A stretch of 64,000 bases of DNA from Synechococcus sp. CS-1332 (GCF_025127995.1 NZ_JAHLYP010000020.1:1-64000); one strand, 5' to 3'. Positions 1-9,616 are shown, counted from the first letter of the stretch. A program made the numbers and translations. Notes: generated from the letters alone by a model not told the origin.

Positions 1-923
1 ATCGCCGGGCGCCGCCTCCGGGGACGGGATGCCTGGGCGGTCTGGGCAGGGGATGGTGTCACCGCAGGGGTTTCCGTCGCCGCGGGGACGACGGGCAGCG
101 GCGGCGGCGCCGGCGGCTCGCCGAGACATCCGCTGCGGCCAATGGCCACAGTCACGTCGTCGCCGCTGCCCTCGCGGCTGACCCGATCCAGCGCCTCCGG
201 CAGGGTGCTGGCCGCCTCGGCGCCACTGCGGGCCAACCAGGCCGCCAGGGTGAGGAAGTCGCCGTCGGTGGCACAGGATTTGCGGATGCCGTCGGTGCAG
301 AGCACCAGGGCGAAGTCGCTGTCGTCGGCGACGATCGGATGCAGGCCCGCCCGGCGGGCGAACAGGGCCGCCGCCCGGGGCTGGCAGAGGCTGCAGGTGG
401 CTTCTCCGAGCGCGGTGGGCTCGTTCTCCTCCTCCAGCAGCCGGGCGCGGCCGTCCGCCTCCACCCGCACCAGGTCCCAGTCGCCCAGGCCCGTATGGCC
501 CCACCAGCGGGTCGTCATCACCACCAGGCCCAGGGTGCTGCCGTAGAGCAGGGGCTCGAAGTCGCCCTCGCCGGGATCGCTCTGCCAGTGGGCCTGCACC
601 GCCTCCAGCCAGCGGCGCTGGACCGCCTCGGGCAGGTCGCGGGCCAGCCAGCGGCTCCAGTCCCCCTCCCCGTCCCCCGGGGGCGCGGCGGCCAGGGTGT
701 CACCCACCACGGCCAGGGCCGTCTCGCAGGCCAGGCGACTGCCCACCTCGCTGCGCCGGTAGCGGCGCCCTCCGTGGCCATCGGCCACCGCCATCAGCAT
801 CACCGGCTGCCCGTCGCCATCGCGCAGCTCACCGCAGAGCACGGCGTCCTGACAGGGGCGGCCGGCACGCCGGTGGGCGGCACCGGCCCGGCTGGCACCG
901 ATCGGCGCCGCCCAGCGGGTCAC
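1..923 (-). CDS. PP2C-family Ser/Thr protein phosphatase (3' end cut by window edge)
   Basis: Metal-dependent protein phosphatase that would remove phosphate from Ser/Thr residues of proteins. From the GTG at 923 the frame is open to the window edge (about 307 codons). Visible motifs: CQDA near residue 24, the metal-binding DGHGG at 48-52, LCTDGIR in the middle and GSGDDVTVA near the end of the catalytic domain, followed by a Pro/Ala-rich tail that leaves the window. The GTG overlaps the TGA of the upstream vWA gene, so the two are probably translationally coupled; a second in-frame GTG lies at 926. Together with the kinase, vWA and FHA genes it forms a kinase/phosphatase module. The true C-terminus is not visible. 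Confidence 0.85.
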   Translation of the reverse strand, partial: MTRWAAPIGASRAGAAHRRAGRPCQDAVLCGELRDGDGQPVMLMAVADGHGGRRYRRSEVGSRLACETALAVVGDTLAAAPPGDGEGDWSRWLARDLPEAVQRRWLEAVQAHWQSDPGEGDFEPLLYGSTLGLVVMTTRWWGHTGLGDWDLVRVEADGRARLLEEENEPTALGEATCSLCQPRAAALFARRAGLHPIVADDSDFALVLCTDGIRKSCATDGDFLTLAAWLARSGAEAASTLPEALDRVSREGSGDDVTVAIGRSGCLGEPPAPPPLPVVPAATETPAVTPSPAQTAQASRPRRRRPA

Positions 924-1657
924 CACACCAGGGGACCGACGTCGTCGGTGGGATCCAGCACGGTGGGGGGCAGATCCGGCAGGGGGATGTTGCCCGCCGC
1001 GGGCTCAAGGGGCGTTTCGCTGACCCGGCTGGCAGGCATCGAGGCGGCCCCCACCACCGCCGTGGAGGCCCACTGGATGTACTGGGCCAGGGAAGTGGCG
1101 TTGCTGGCCTGCAGGGGGCGGCGGGGCGAGCGGCCCGACGTCGCCGGTTCCGTGCCGATGAACCGCTGCAGCACCTCCAGGTCGGCGTCATGGCCCAGGG
1201 CGATGGCCAGGCGCACCGCCTTCTGGGCCCAGGGCACCCGCAGCAAAGCCTCGAGGCCGGCGGCGAAATCATCGGTGGGCTGGCCATCGGAGATCAGCAC
1301 CAGCACCGGCGGCAGGGCGCGCACCTCCATCGGCGGGGTCTGCAGGGCCGCCGCCACCAGCTTCAGGGCCTCCCCCATCGCCGTGATGCCGCCGGCCTGC
1401 AGATCGCGCCATTCCAGCTGGTCCACCGGCGTGGGGGACTCGATGTGCCACGCGGCGTGGTCGGCGAAGCGCACGGCCCGCACCAGCACCCGCGCTTCCG
1501 GGTTGTCCCGGGCCACCGCCGCCATCCCCGGCAGCGACTGGCGGATGGCCTGGTTGAGGGCCTGCATCTTGCCCGACGCCGCCATCGAGCCGGAGCAGTC
1601 GCAGAGGTAGAGGAAGTGGAGCGGGCGGTTGGCCAGCTTGACGTCAGGAAACGGCAT
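920..1657 (-). CDS. vWA (MIDAS) domain protein, TerY-like
   Basis: A 245-residue von Willebrand factor A domain protein, probably a cytosolic scaffold that binds partners through a metal ion. The MIDAS motif DCSGSM is at residues 20-25, followed by a typical alternating fold and a second conserved stretch, LVLISDGQPTDD, in the middle. The last 60 residues are proline-rich and look unstructured. It lies 3 nt after the kinase stop codon and overlaps the PP2C start by 4 nt, which places it in one operon with both. In the TerY-P triad known from tellurium-resistance-type gene clusters, a vWA protein, a PP2C phosphatase and a zinc-ribbon kinase occur together; this gene fits that role by context. 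Confidence 0.85.
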   Translation of the reverse strand: MPFPDVKLANRPLHFLYLCDCSGSMAASGKMQALNQAIRQSLPGMAAVARDNPEARVLVRAVRFADHAAWHIESPTPVDQLEWRDLQAGGITAMGEALKLVAAALQTPPMEVRALPPVLVLISDGQPTDDFAAGLEALLRVPWAQKAVRLAIALGHDADLEVLQRFIGTEPATSGRSPRRPLQASNATSLAQYIQWASTAVVGAASMPASRVSETPLEPAAGNIPLPDLPPTVLDPTDDVGPLVW

Positions 1658-1660
1658 CTC

Positions 1661-3016
1661 TCAGGCGGCGGGGGATGGCCGGGTGGGGCGCTGCACGGCG
1701 ATCGGACCCGCGGGGGTGTGGATCCGGGCGAGTGCGGCGAGGCTACAGCTCTCGCCAGGCTGCACCGGCTGGACGCGGCCGTCGGGGGTCTCGGCGCTCC
1801 AGGCGGCCGCCTGGAGGTTGCGCAGCCCCAGCCGCCGGGGATCCTGGGGATGGGCCACCACCCGGGCCAGTGGCCGGCGCAGGTCCTCCCCTGCCAGGGC
1901 ATCGAAGTGGTGGGGGTGCAACTCGTTATCGGGCGCCGCCAGCACGGCCCCATGGGGCAGCACCAGCGTGATCGGCTCCGGCAGCGGTGACGCGCAGCTC
2001 CAGCACAACGCCGGGGCACCGCTGGCCTGGAAGTTCTCCTGGCCGCAGGCGGGGCAGAGGGCACGGCGGTCGAGGGTGCGGGCCAGCTCCTGCTTCCACT
2101 GGCCGGTGAGGGCGCGGCGGGAGGGCTGCTTCATGCCGCGGCAGAAGGTCTGCTCGAACAGCGCCTGGAGGGGGCGGGGGTAGATGGGCCAGGTGATCAG
2201 GGCGGCCACATGCTCGATCGGGTCGGGCCTGTTGCGATCGTCGACCGGATCGAAGATGAACACCGGGTCCTCGCCGCAGAGGCGGCGGCGGGCCGGCTCG
2301 TCGAGGCAGCGGATCGCCAGCTCCATCTGACCCTTGAGGGGATCGTGGCGGGTGAGCAGCCGGAACAGCAGCACCGCCAGGGAGAAGAGGTCGCTGTCCG
2401 CCCCGGGCCGAGCCTGCCCCAGCAGGACCTCCGGGGCCATGAAGCCCGGGGTTCCCAGCACGGCGCCGTGGTCGGCACCATCCACCGCGACGTTGTCGTT
2501 GTCGCAGATGAGGATGCTGCCGCCGCCGGGCTCCAGGAAGAGGTTGCCCAGCGAGACGTCCTTGTAACAGAGCCCCGCCAGGTGCAGGGCATGGAAGGCG
2601 TCGGCGAGGCCGAAACAGGCGCGCAGCACCTGGCGCAGGCCGATCGCCAGCCGGCCGGCGGCATGCTCGCTGGCGCCCACGTAGGCGGGAGGCCGCAGGG
2701 GCATCAGGTAGCCGAAGCTCTCCTGCCGGAGGCGGATCAGGGGGCGGCTGGCGGGGCTGACCCGCAGCAGGGCGATCGGCCAGAGGAAATCCTCGTTCGG
2801 AGCGGTGGCCCGGATGCTCGCCACCAGGCGCCGCTCCAGGCCCCCGTCACGGGCGATGCAGGCCGGCAGGTACCACTTCAGGGCCAGCCGCTCCCCCTCC
2901 AGGTCCACCTCGTAGACCTGGCCCTGGGTGCCGCCCCCGAGGCCCCGGATGATCTGGAGCGGGGCCTCCAGACCCTCGAAGTCCAGGCTGGCGCCCTCCG
3001 GCAGGATCCAGCTCAT
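1661..3016 (-). CDS. Atypical Ser/Thr protein kinase with C-terminal zinc ribbon (TerY-P triad type)
   Basis: A 451-residue Hanks-like kinase. The glycine-rich loop GLGGGTQGQV is at residues 25-34 and the ATP-binding lysine (ALKWY) at 47. The catalytic loop reads YKDVSLGN instead of HRDLKPEN: the catalytic Asp and metal-binding Asn are kept, but the HRD histidine and the Lys are not. The DFG position reads CDNDN. After the kinase fold comes a four-cysteine zinc ribbon (CPAC...CWSC) and a beta-rich tail. These features match the kinases of TerY-P triads. The start ATG at 3016 overlaps the stop of the FHA gene (ATGA); the frame is open further upstream but antisense-like in composition. Likely substrates are the adjacent FHA-linked proteins (inference). 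Confidence 0.85.
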   Translation of the reverse strand: MSWILPEGASLDFEGLEAPLQIIRGLGGGTQGQVYEVDLEGERLALKWYLPACIARDGGLERRLVASIRATAPNEDFLWPIALLRVSPASRPLIRLRQESFGYLMPLRPPAYVGASEHAAGRLAIGLRQVLRACFGLADAFHALHLAGLCYKDVSLGNLFLEPGGGSILICDNDNVAVDGADHGAVLGTPGFMAPEVLLGQARPGADSDLFSLAVLLFRLLTRHDPLKGQMELAIRCLDEPARRRLCGEDPVFIFDPVDDRNRPDPIEHVAALITWPIYPRPLQALFEQTFCRGMKQPSRRALTGQWKQELARTLDRRALCPACGQENFQASGAPALCWSCASPLPEPITLVLPHGAVLAAPDNELHPHHFDALAGEDLRRPLARVVAHPQDPRRLGLRNLQAAAWSAETPDGRVQPVQPGESCSLAALARIHTPAGPIAVQRPTRPSPAA

Positions 3017-3705
3017 GGCCGTCGCCCCGCCGCCGGGGCCGCTCCCATGGCCTTGCGGATGCCGTTGCGGTGGGCCAGGGCCGTCTCCAGGCTGTCGAAG
3101 CGATGGCGGTAGGCCAGGCCGTCCTGCAGCGTCACCTCCAGCAGATGCTCCCAGCGGGAGCCCAGCAGGATCCAGCCCGCCAGCGCCCCCAGCTGCAGGG
3201 GCCAGAACAGCCAGGGGAAGGGAAGCAGCAACAGGCCGCCCAGGCAGAGCAGCAGCCACCAGCTGAAGGCCTGGGGATGGCGCCGGCGGCTGCGCACGTA
3301 GGCCGAGCGGATCCGATCGAGGGGCAGGGAGCGGCCGGCGAAATCCAGCTGGCCGGCGGCCGGCTGGGCCAGCACCGGAGCCGCGGGGCGGCTGGTGGCG
3401 CGGAACTGCAGCACCGGCCCCTTCAGGCCCAGCCGGATCTCGTCCCCGTCCGAGAGGGGCCGGCAGTCCCGCAGCCGGGCGCCTTCGAGGTAGGTGCCGT
3501 TGGCGCTGCCCAGGTCGCAAAGCAGCCACTGGTCCGCCCGTGTTCGCGACACCCGCACCAGGGCGTGGTGGCGGGAGACGCCCTGGGCCTGGCTCAGGCA
3601 GAGGCCGCTGGCCGGATCGCGACCGATCGAGAGGGGCGTGCGGGGATCCAGCGCCACGCTGCGGCCGGGATCGTCCCGCAGCAGCAGCCGGGGGTGGGCG
3701 CTCAT
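3013..3705 (-). CDS. FHA domain membrane protein
   Basis: A 230-residue protein with an N-terminal forkhead-associated domain (residues about 20-95) that should bind phosphothreonine peptides: SIGRD, the SRHHA core and LGSANGTYL are all present. A linker is followed by two closely spaced hydrophobic segments (about 145-180) rich in Leu and Trp, then a short basic cytosolic tail. It should therefore dock phosphorylated partners at the membrane. It overlaps both neighbours by 4 nt (ATGA), the 94-aa membrane protein upstream and the kinase downstream, which makes co-expression very likely. Confidence 0.85.
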   Translation of the reverse strand: MSAHPRLLLRDDPGRSVALDPRTPLSIGRDPASGLCLSQAQGVSRHHALVRVSRTRADQWLLCDLGSANGTYLEGARLRDCRPLSDGDEIRLGLKGPVLQFRATSRPAAPVLAQPAAGQLDFAGRSLPLDRIRSAYVRSRRRHPQAFSWWLLLCLGGLLLLPFPWLFWPLQLGALAGWILLGSRWEHLLEVTLQDGLAYRHRFDSLETALAHRNGIRKAMGAAPAAGRRP

Positions 3706-3986
3706 CGGGGGTCGTCTCCGGGCTCAGGGCGGCGGCCCAGGCGCCGGTCGGCCTGGAACCGGCCCCACCAGCCCATCGGTTCCCCCTCCCTCCAGGGAAT
3801 CACCCGCCCGGGGAACAGCAAGGCCGAGGCCGCCAGCGCCAGCGCCACCAGGAGCAGGAGCAGCAGCACCCAGCCGGGGATCGCCCCCACCCAGGTGGCG
3901 GCAAAGCTGGCCCGCACCGCGTACACCCCGATGGTCAGGGCGGTCCAGATGCGGAAAGGTGCCCATGGATCCCGCCGTTGCTCCAC
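3702..3986 (-). CDS. Small two-TM membrane protein, first gene of the kinase operon
   Basis: A 94-residue protein of unknown function. Two hydrophobic stretches (about residues 12-34 and 37-58, the second very Leu/Val/Ala-rich) are followed by a charged tail containing WREGEPMGWWGRFQ and an Arg-rich end. It overlaps the FHA gene by 4 nt and is the first gene of the minus-strand operon, facing the FHA-penicillin-binding protein gene across a 218-bp divergent region. By position it may be a membrane anchor or assembly factor of the signalling complex, but nothing in the sequence proves that. Confidence 0.65.
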   Translation of the reverse strand: MEQRRDPWAPFRIWTALTIGVYAVRASFAATWVGAIPGWVLLLLLLVALALAASALLFPGRVIPWREGEPMGWWGRFQADRRLGRRPEPGDDPR

Positions 3987-4204
3987 CTGGCCGGCCGCTC
4001 CGATCGCTGCGGGTAGCGTATGGGAGCAAGGCAGATGGGCCGGGGATGGTGGGGACGACGGAGCAGGCGTCGCCTGGCGACATCACCGCACCTGGCACCG
4101 CACCCCACACCGCACCCCACACCGCACCCGAACCCGCCACGGGTTGGCGGAGCCTCCAGCAGGCCCTTCGCCGCACCGATCCGGATGGCGGCCGTCGCCG
4201 GGCC
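3987..4204. promoter_or_regulatory. Divergent intergenic region between the kinase operon and the FHA-PBP gene
   Basis: This 218-bp stretch separates two divergent transcription units and must hold the promoter of the minus-strand operon, and probably that of the plus-strand gene. I see no strong -10/-35 pair. A short tandem repeat lies at 4099-4130. If translation of the penicillin-binding protein begins at the ATG at 4046 instead of 4205, most of this region is coding. Confidence 0.4.
4099..4130. repeat. Short tandem repeat, 12-nt unit, about 2.6 copies
   Basis: The unit CGCACCCCACAC occurs at 4099-4110 and 4111-4122 and is followed by a partial copy. It lies just upstream of the FHA-PBP coding region. 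If the upstream ATG at 4046 is used it would encode an (H-T-A-P)n stretch. It is too short and simple to be a CRISPR or a phase-variation tract. Confidence 0.7.
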
Positions 4205-6343
4205 ATGGCCACGGCCCTGGGGGAACTGAACCGCCACGGCGCCTGGCTGGAACTCTGGATCGGCGGCCAGTGTCGCCGGCATGTGGCCCTGGAGGGCGGT
4301 CGTTACCGCATCGGCCGCGATCCCCTCTGCGAGCTGCAGGCCGACGCCACCGGCGTCAGCCGCGTGCACGCGATCGTGGAGCAGGAGTGCCCCGGCGACC
4401 GCGACTATGTCGGCGAGGATTTCGGCTCCGCCAACGGTCTGTTTCACCGCGATCGCCGCATCCGCGCCATTCACCTGCGGGACGGGGACCGGCTGCAACT
4501 CGGCTCGCCGCTGAAGGGGGAGGCGCCGACCCTGGTGTACCGCCATCCCCGCAGCCCCCTGGGGCAGCTGGTGCACTGGGGGGCGATCGGCGCCCTCGTC
4601 GGCTCGGGCGTGGCCCTGGGGGGCCTGCTGCTGGCCACCACCGTCTCCGGTGGCTCCTCGATCCGGTCGGTGGGCGGGCCGGTGAAGGTGTTCTCGACCG
4701 ATGGCCGCCAGATCGATGCGGCCGAGGGCTCCTCGACGGCCCTGCCCACCCTGGCCGACTACCCCCTGCACCTGCGCCAGGCCCTGATTGCCTCCGAGGA
4801 CTCCCGCTTCGGCTGGAACAGCGGCATCGACCTGTTCGGCACGCTGCGGTCCCTGGTGCAGGGCACCGGCGGTGGCAGCGGCCTGGCCCAGCAGGTGGCC
4901 CGCATGGTCTACCCGGCCGTGGGCACCGATGTGTCGGTGGCCCGCAAGCTGCGGGAGCTGTGGGTGGCCTGGCAGCTGGAGGCCGGATTCAGCAAGAACC
5001 GGATCCTGAAGATGTACCTCGACCGGGCCTACCTGGGCCTGGGGGCGGAGGGATTCGAGCAGGCGGCCCAGCTCTATTTCCGCAAGTCGGCCAGCGCCCT
5101 GGATGTGGCGGAGTCGGCGTTCCTGGTGGGCCTGCTGCCGAGCCCCAACAGCTACAGCCCCTGCAACCGGGAGAACCCCACCTGGGGAAGGGAGCGCCGC
5201 GACCTGGTGCTGGGGCGGATGCACGCCGAGGGCTACCTCTCCGACCAGGCGCTGATCGACGCCCGCCGCCGCCCCCTCAACATCGATCCCTCCGCCTGCC
5301 GCGACTCCACCTACTCCAGCTATCCCTTCTTCAGCGATTACGTGATCGGCGAGCTGGAGGGGCGGCGCTTCGCCCTCGACCTCAGCAGTGCGGAGGCCCG
5401 GGGCAACTACGCGGTGATCAGCAGCATCGACCCCCGCCTGCAGGCCATCGCCCAGAAGCAGCTGAAGGCGTTCCTGGAGGGGCCGGGGGTCCGGGCCGGG
5501 CTCACCCAGGGCGCCCTGATCTCGATCGACTACGGCACCGGGGCGATCCTGGCCTACGTCGGCGGCGGCGATTACAGCCGCTCGAGCTTCGATCGGGTGC
5601 AGGCCCTGCGTCAGCCCGGATCCACCTTCAAGCTGTTCTCCTTCCTGGCGGCCCTGGAGGCCGGCGTGAAGCCCGGCGATGCCGTCTCCTGCGCCCCCCT
5701 GGCCTACGTGGCAGGCTGCCGTGGCGGGGGTGGCATCACCAGTGTGGCGGCGGGCTTCGCCAACTCCGACAATGTGGTGGCCCTGCGGCTGGCCCAGCAG
5801 GCCGGCCTGAACAAGGTGGTGGCCAAGGCCCGCCAGCTGGGTATCAGCACGCCCATGGAGGAGAGCGTCTCGATGGTGCTGGGCGGCAAGGAGACCTACC
5901 TCTACGAGCTGGCGGGGGCCTATGCCGTGGTGGCCAACGGCGGCCGCTCGGTGCCCCTCCACGGTGTCAAACGCATCTATGACCTGGGCATCTGCGGCTC
6001 GGTGCGGTCCCTGGCCGACTGCCCCCCCAGCGGCGTCACCACACCGGTCGGCGAGCTGCCCCGTCAGCTGATCGAACCAGCGGTGGCCGCCGAAATGGAT
6101 GCCCTGCTGCGGCAGGTCGTGAGCGGCGGCACCGGCGCCGCCGCCGCCGTGGTGGCCGATGCCCGCGGCAAGACCGGCACCACCGACAACGGCGTCGATG
6201 TGCTGTTCGTGGGCTACTCCCCCTCCAGCCGCATCCTCACCGGCATCTGGATGGGCAACGACGACAACCGCCCCGCCCAGGCCGCCTCCGGCGCCCTGGT
6301 GGCCCAGCTGTGGGGGCAGGTCATGCGCGCCCTGGCGAGCTGA
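4205..6343 (+). CDS. Class A penicillin-binding protein with N-terminal FHA domain
   Basis: A 712-residue bifunctional peptidoglycan synthase. The N-terminus is a cytosolic FHA domain (about residues 15-105: YRIGRDP, GVSRVHA, FGSANGL), then a single transmembrane helix (about 121-145). The glycosyltransferase domain (GT51) keeps its catalytic Glu at 198 (SEDSRFGW) and the second Glu in ARKLRELW. The transpeptidase domain has the SxxK serine at 473 (STFK), the SxN motif SDN at 521-523 and KTG at 656-658, so both activities look intact. An alternative ATG at 4046 would add 53 residues of low complexity. The FHA domain would let a threonine kinase recruit or tune the synthase; the divergent kinase operon is the obvious candidate. 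Confidence 0.9.
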   Translation: MATALGELNRHGAWLELWIGGQCRRHVALEGGRYRIGRDPLCELQADATGVSRVHAIVEQECPGDRDYVGEDFGSANGLFHRDRRIRAIHLRDGDRLQLGSPLKGEAPTLVYRHPRSPLGQLVHWGAIGALVGSGVALGGLLLATTVSGGSSIRSVGGPVKVFSTDGRQIDAAEGSSTALPTLADYPLHLRQALIASEDSRFGWNSGIDLFGTLRSLVQGTGGGSGLAQQVARMVYPAVGTDVSVARKLRELWVAWQLEAGFSKNRILKMYLDRAYLGLGAEGFEQAAQLYFRKSASALDVAESAFLVGLLPSPNSYSPCNRENPTWGRERRDLVLGRMHAEGYLSDQALIDARRRPLNIDPSACRDSTYSSYPFFSDYVIGELEGRRFALDLSSAEARGNYAVISSIDPRLQAIAQKQLKAFLEGPGVRAGLTQGALISIDYGTGAILAYVGGGDYSRSSFDRVQALRQPGSTFKLFSFLAALEAGVKPGDAVSCAPLAYVAGCRGGGGITSVAAGFANSDNVVALRLAQQAGLNKVVAKARQLGISTPMEESVSMVLGGKETYLYELAGAYAVVANGGRSVPLHGVKRIYDLGICGSVRSLADCPPSGVTTPVGELPRQLIEPAVAAEMDALLRQVVSGGTGAAAAVVADARGKTGTTDNGVDVLFVGYSPSSRILTGIWMGNDDNRPAQAASGALVAQLWGQVMRALAS

Positions 6344-6344
6344 A

Positions 6345-7451
6345 TCAGACCAGCCAGCCCAGGCTGCTGGCCAGCTCCTGGGCGCGGGTGACCAGGGCCC
6401 AGGCCGTTCCCAGCACGGTGCCCCACCACCAGGGGCTGCTCCAGAGACGGGCCATGGGGCTGCTGCTGTCCTGGGGATCGCGGCGGGGCAGCTGCCAGCC
6501 CAGCTGCACGGCGCCAAAGATCACCAGCAACACCCAGGCGGGGATCTCCACCGGCCCCAAGACGAAGGGGTGGGCCTTCCAGTGCAACAGGCTGAGAACC
6601 GAAGCCAGGGCGATCACGGCCGCGATCGGCCCAGAGGCCCCGTCCCAGTGCCTCAGCACCCGGGCCCGGCGGGCCACCAGCACCGCCGGCGCCGTGGTGG
6701 CCAGGGCGGTGAGCGAGTAGCGCAGCAGCAGGGAGGACAGGGGCAGCGATGAGCCACCCAGCACGATCGTCAGCATCACCAGGTTGAACAGGGCCTCGCG
6801 GTTGGCCGCATGGATCCAGGGGGCGGTGATCCAGCACCAGGCACGGCGGGGATCACCGCTGGCCTCCAGGGCCAGGGGCCAGCGGCGGCGAAGGGCCCGC
6901 AGCGGGCCGAGGGCCAGGGCCTGGAGCAGGGCCAGAGCCACCACCAGCACCACGCCGCTGCCCCAGCGCCAGGGATCGAAAAACCATTGGTCGAGCTCCC
7001 CGCCGGCCCAGAACAGCACCAGGGCGCCTGAAGCCGAGAGCGCCAGCCCTGGACCGAGGGGCCGCAGGCTCACCAGCCAGGGCAGGGGGAAGCGCCCAAC
7101 GGTGGCAGGGGCTACGTCAATGGCCTGATCTTCCCCAGAGGAACGGGGGGGGGCCACACCAGAGCAGGCCTCCAGCAGGTCGAGCAGCTCGGCCAGCACC
7201 TTCGGCGCGTAGATCCCGGCCAGATGCTGGCTGAGGGCGGTGACGGCACTGCGCTGGGGGCCACCCTGCAATTGCAGCACCCGCAGCAGCAGGGGCTGGG
7301 TGGCCAGATCCCGGACGGGTCCGCGCAGGCCCTCTTCCGCCCCAAGGGCGTCAATCAGCCGGTTGGCCAGGGCCTGGGGGTTGTCCAGGCTGACGGAGCC
7401 GGTGTCAATCCACTGGCGCAGTTGCAGACCCAGGTCCCGACCCTTGCCCAT
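6345..7451 (-). CDS. Rhomboid-like membrane protein, probably lacking protease activity
   Basis: A 368-residue protein. About 115 soluble helical N-terminal residues are followed by some six transmembrane segments. A rhomboid signature is visible: WIHAANREALFN resembles the HxxxxHxxxN motif of TM2 with Glu in place of the second His, and GASG at 271-274 matches the GxSG motif with the nucleophile at Ser273. The last transmembrane segment, where active rhomboids carry the catalytic His (consensus like AHxxG), reads SPWWWGTVLG with no His. I therefore infer a rhomboid pseudoprotease. It begins 32 nt after atpC and may be co-transcribed with the ATP synthase genes; it converges on the FHA-PBP gene. 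Confidence 0.65.
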   Translation of the reverse strand: MGKGRDLGLQLRQWIDTGSVSLDNPQALANRLIDALGAEEGLRGPVRDLATQPLLLRVLQLQGGPQRSAVTALSQHLAGIYAPKVLAELLDLLEACSGVAPPRSSGEDQAIDVAPATVGRFPLPWLVSLRPLGPGLALSASGALVLFWAGGELDQWFFDPWRWGSGVVLVVALALLQALALGPLRALRRRWPLALEASGDPRRAWCWITAPWIHAANREALFNLVMLTIVLGGSSLPLSSLLLRYSLTALATTAPAVLVARRARVLRHWDGASGPIAAVIALASVLSLLHWKAHPFVLGPVEIPAWVLLVIFGAVQLGWQLPRRDPQDSSSPMARLWSSPWWWGTVLGTAWALVTRAQELASSLGWLV

Positions 7452-7483
7452 CGCCGCCGCAGCCTCCCGGCCCGCAGGAGAAC

Positions 7484-7891
7484 TCAGGCGGCCTTGCTGG
7501 CCTGAAGACGGGCGCGGGCGCGGGCCAGGGCCTGCTGGGCCTTGACCTTCTCGGGGCTGGGGTCGGAACCTTCCAGGGCCGTAGCGGCCTGCTGGGCCGC
7601 CTCGAAGTCGCTCTGGGCGGCGGTGGCATCGATGCTGCTGCCCAATTCGGCGCCGTTCACGAGAACGGTGACCTCATTGGCCACCACCTCGGCGAAGCCG
7701 CCCATCAGGGCGATCGACTGCCAGTTGGTCCCCTCCCGCACCCGCAGCACACCGCTGTCGAGGGCGGTGAGCATGGAGACGTGGCCGGTGAGGATGCCGA
7801 GCTGGCCGGTGGTGCCGGGCAGGATCACTTCGTCGGCGGTGCCGTCGAAGACGCTCTGATCGGGGGCGAGGACGCGCAGGGTGAGGGTCAT
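7484..7891 (-). CDS. atpC: F1F0 ATP synthase epsilon subunit
   Basis: A 135-residue protein, the usual length for the cyanobacterial/chloroplast epsilon subunit, part of the central stalk that regulates ATP hydrolysis in the thylakoid ATP synthase. The N-terminal beta-sandwich begins MTLTLRVLAPDQSVFDG and contains PGTTGQLGIL and GGFAEV. The C-terminal helical hairpin is Ala/Gln-rich with ARARARL near the end. It follows atpD by 16 nt; the atpD-atpC pair apart from the large atp operon is typical of cyanobacteria. Confidence 0.97.
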   Translation of the reverse strand: MTLTLRVLAPDQSVFDGTADEVILPGTTGQLGILTGHVSMLTALDSGVLRVREGTNWQSIALMGGFAEVVANEVTVLVNGAELGSSIDATAAQSDFEAAQQAATALEGSDPSPEKVKAQQALARARARLQASKAA

Positions 7892-7907
7892 GGAGAAGAT
7901 TCCCGGA

Positions 7908-9546
<1,639 letters not shown>

Positions 9547-9616
9547 CTCACCCCAGCGACGCTCCAGCCCCGGCCGGTCCCGTCGTTGTCTTCGCAACCA
9601 TTCTTCGCGTCATTTC

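Noticed and set aside
4099-4130. Direct repeats considered as a CRISPR fragment
   Set aside because: Unit is 12 nt with no spacers and fewer than three copies; no cas genes occur in the window.
3070-5982. Very long plus-strand open frame in a different frame from the PBP
   Set aside because: Composition is Gly/Pro/Arg-rich without domains and it covers the antisense of the FHA gene; it is a by-product of high GC content.
3935-6517. Long open frame (about 860 codons) on the minus strand across the FHA-PBP gene
   Set aside because: It is antisense to a gene with full catalytic motifs, shows only His/Gly/Ala/Gln-rich low-complexity protein, and such long antisense frames are expected in GC-rich DNA.
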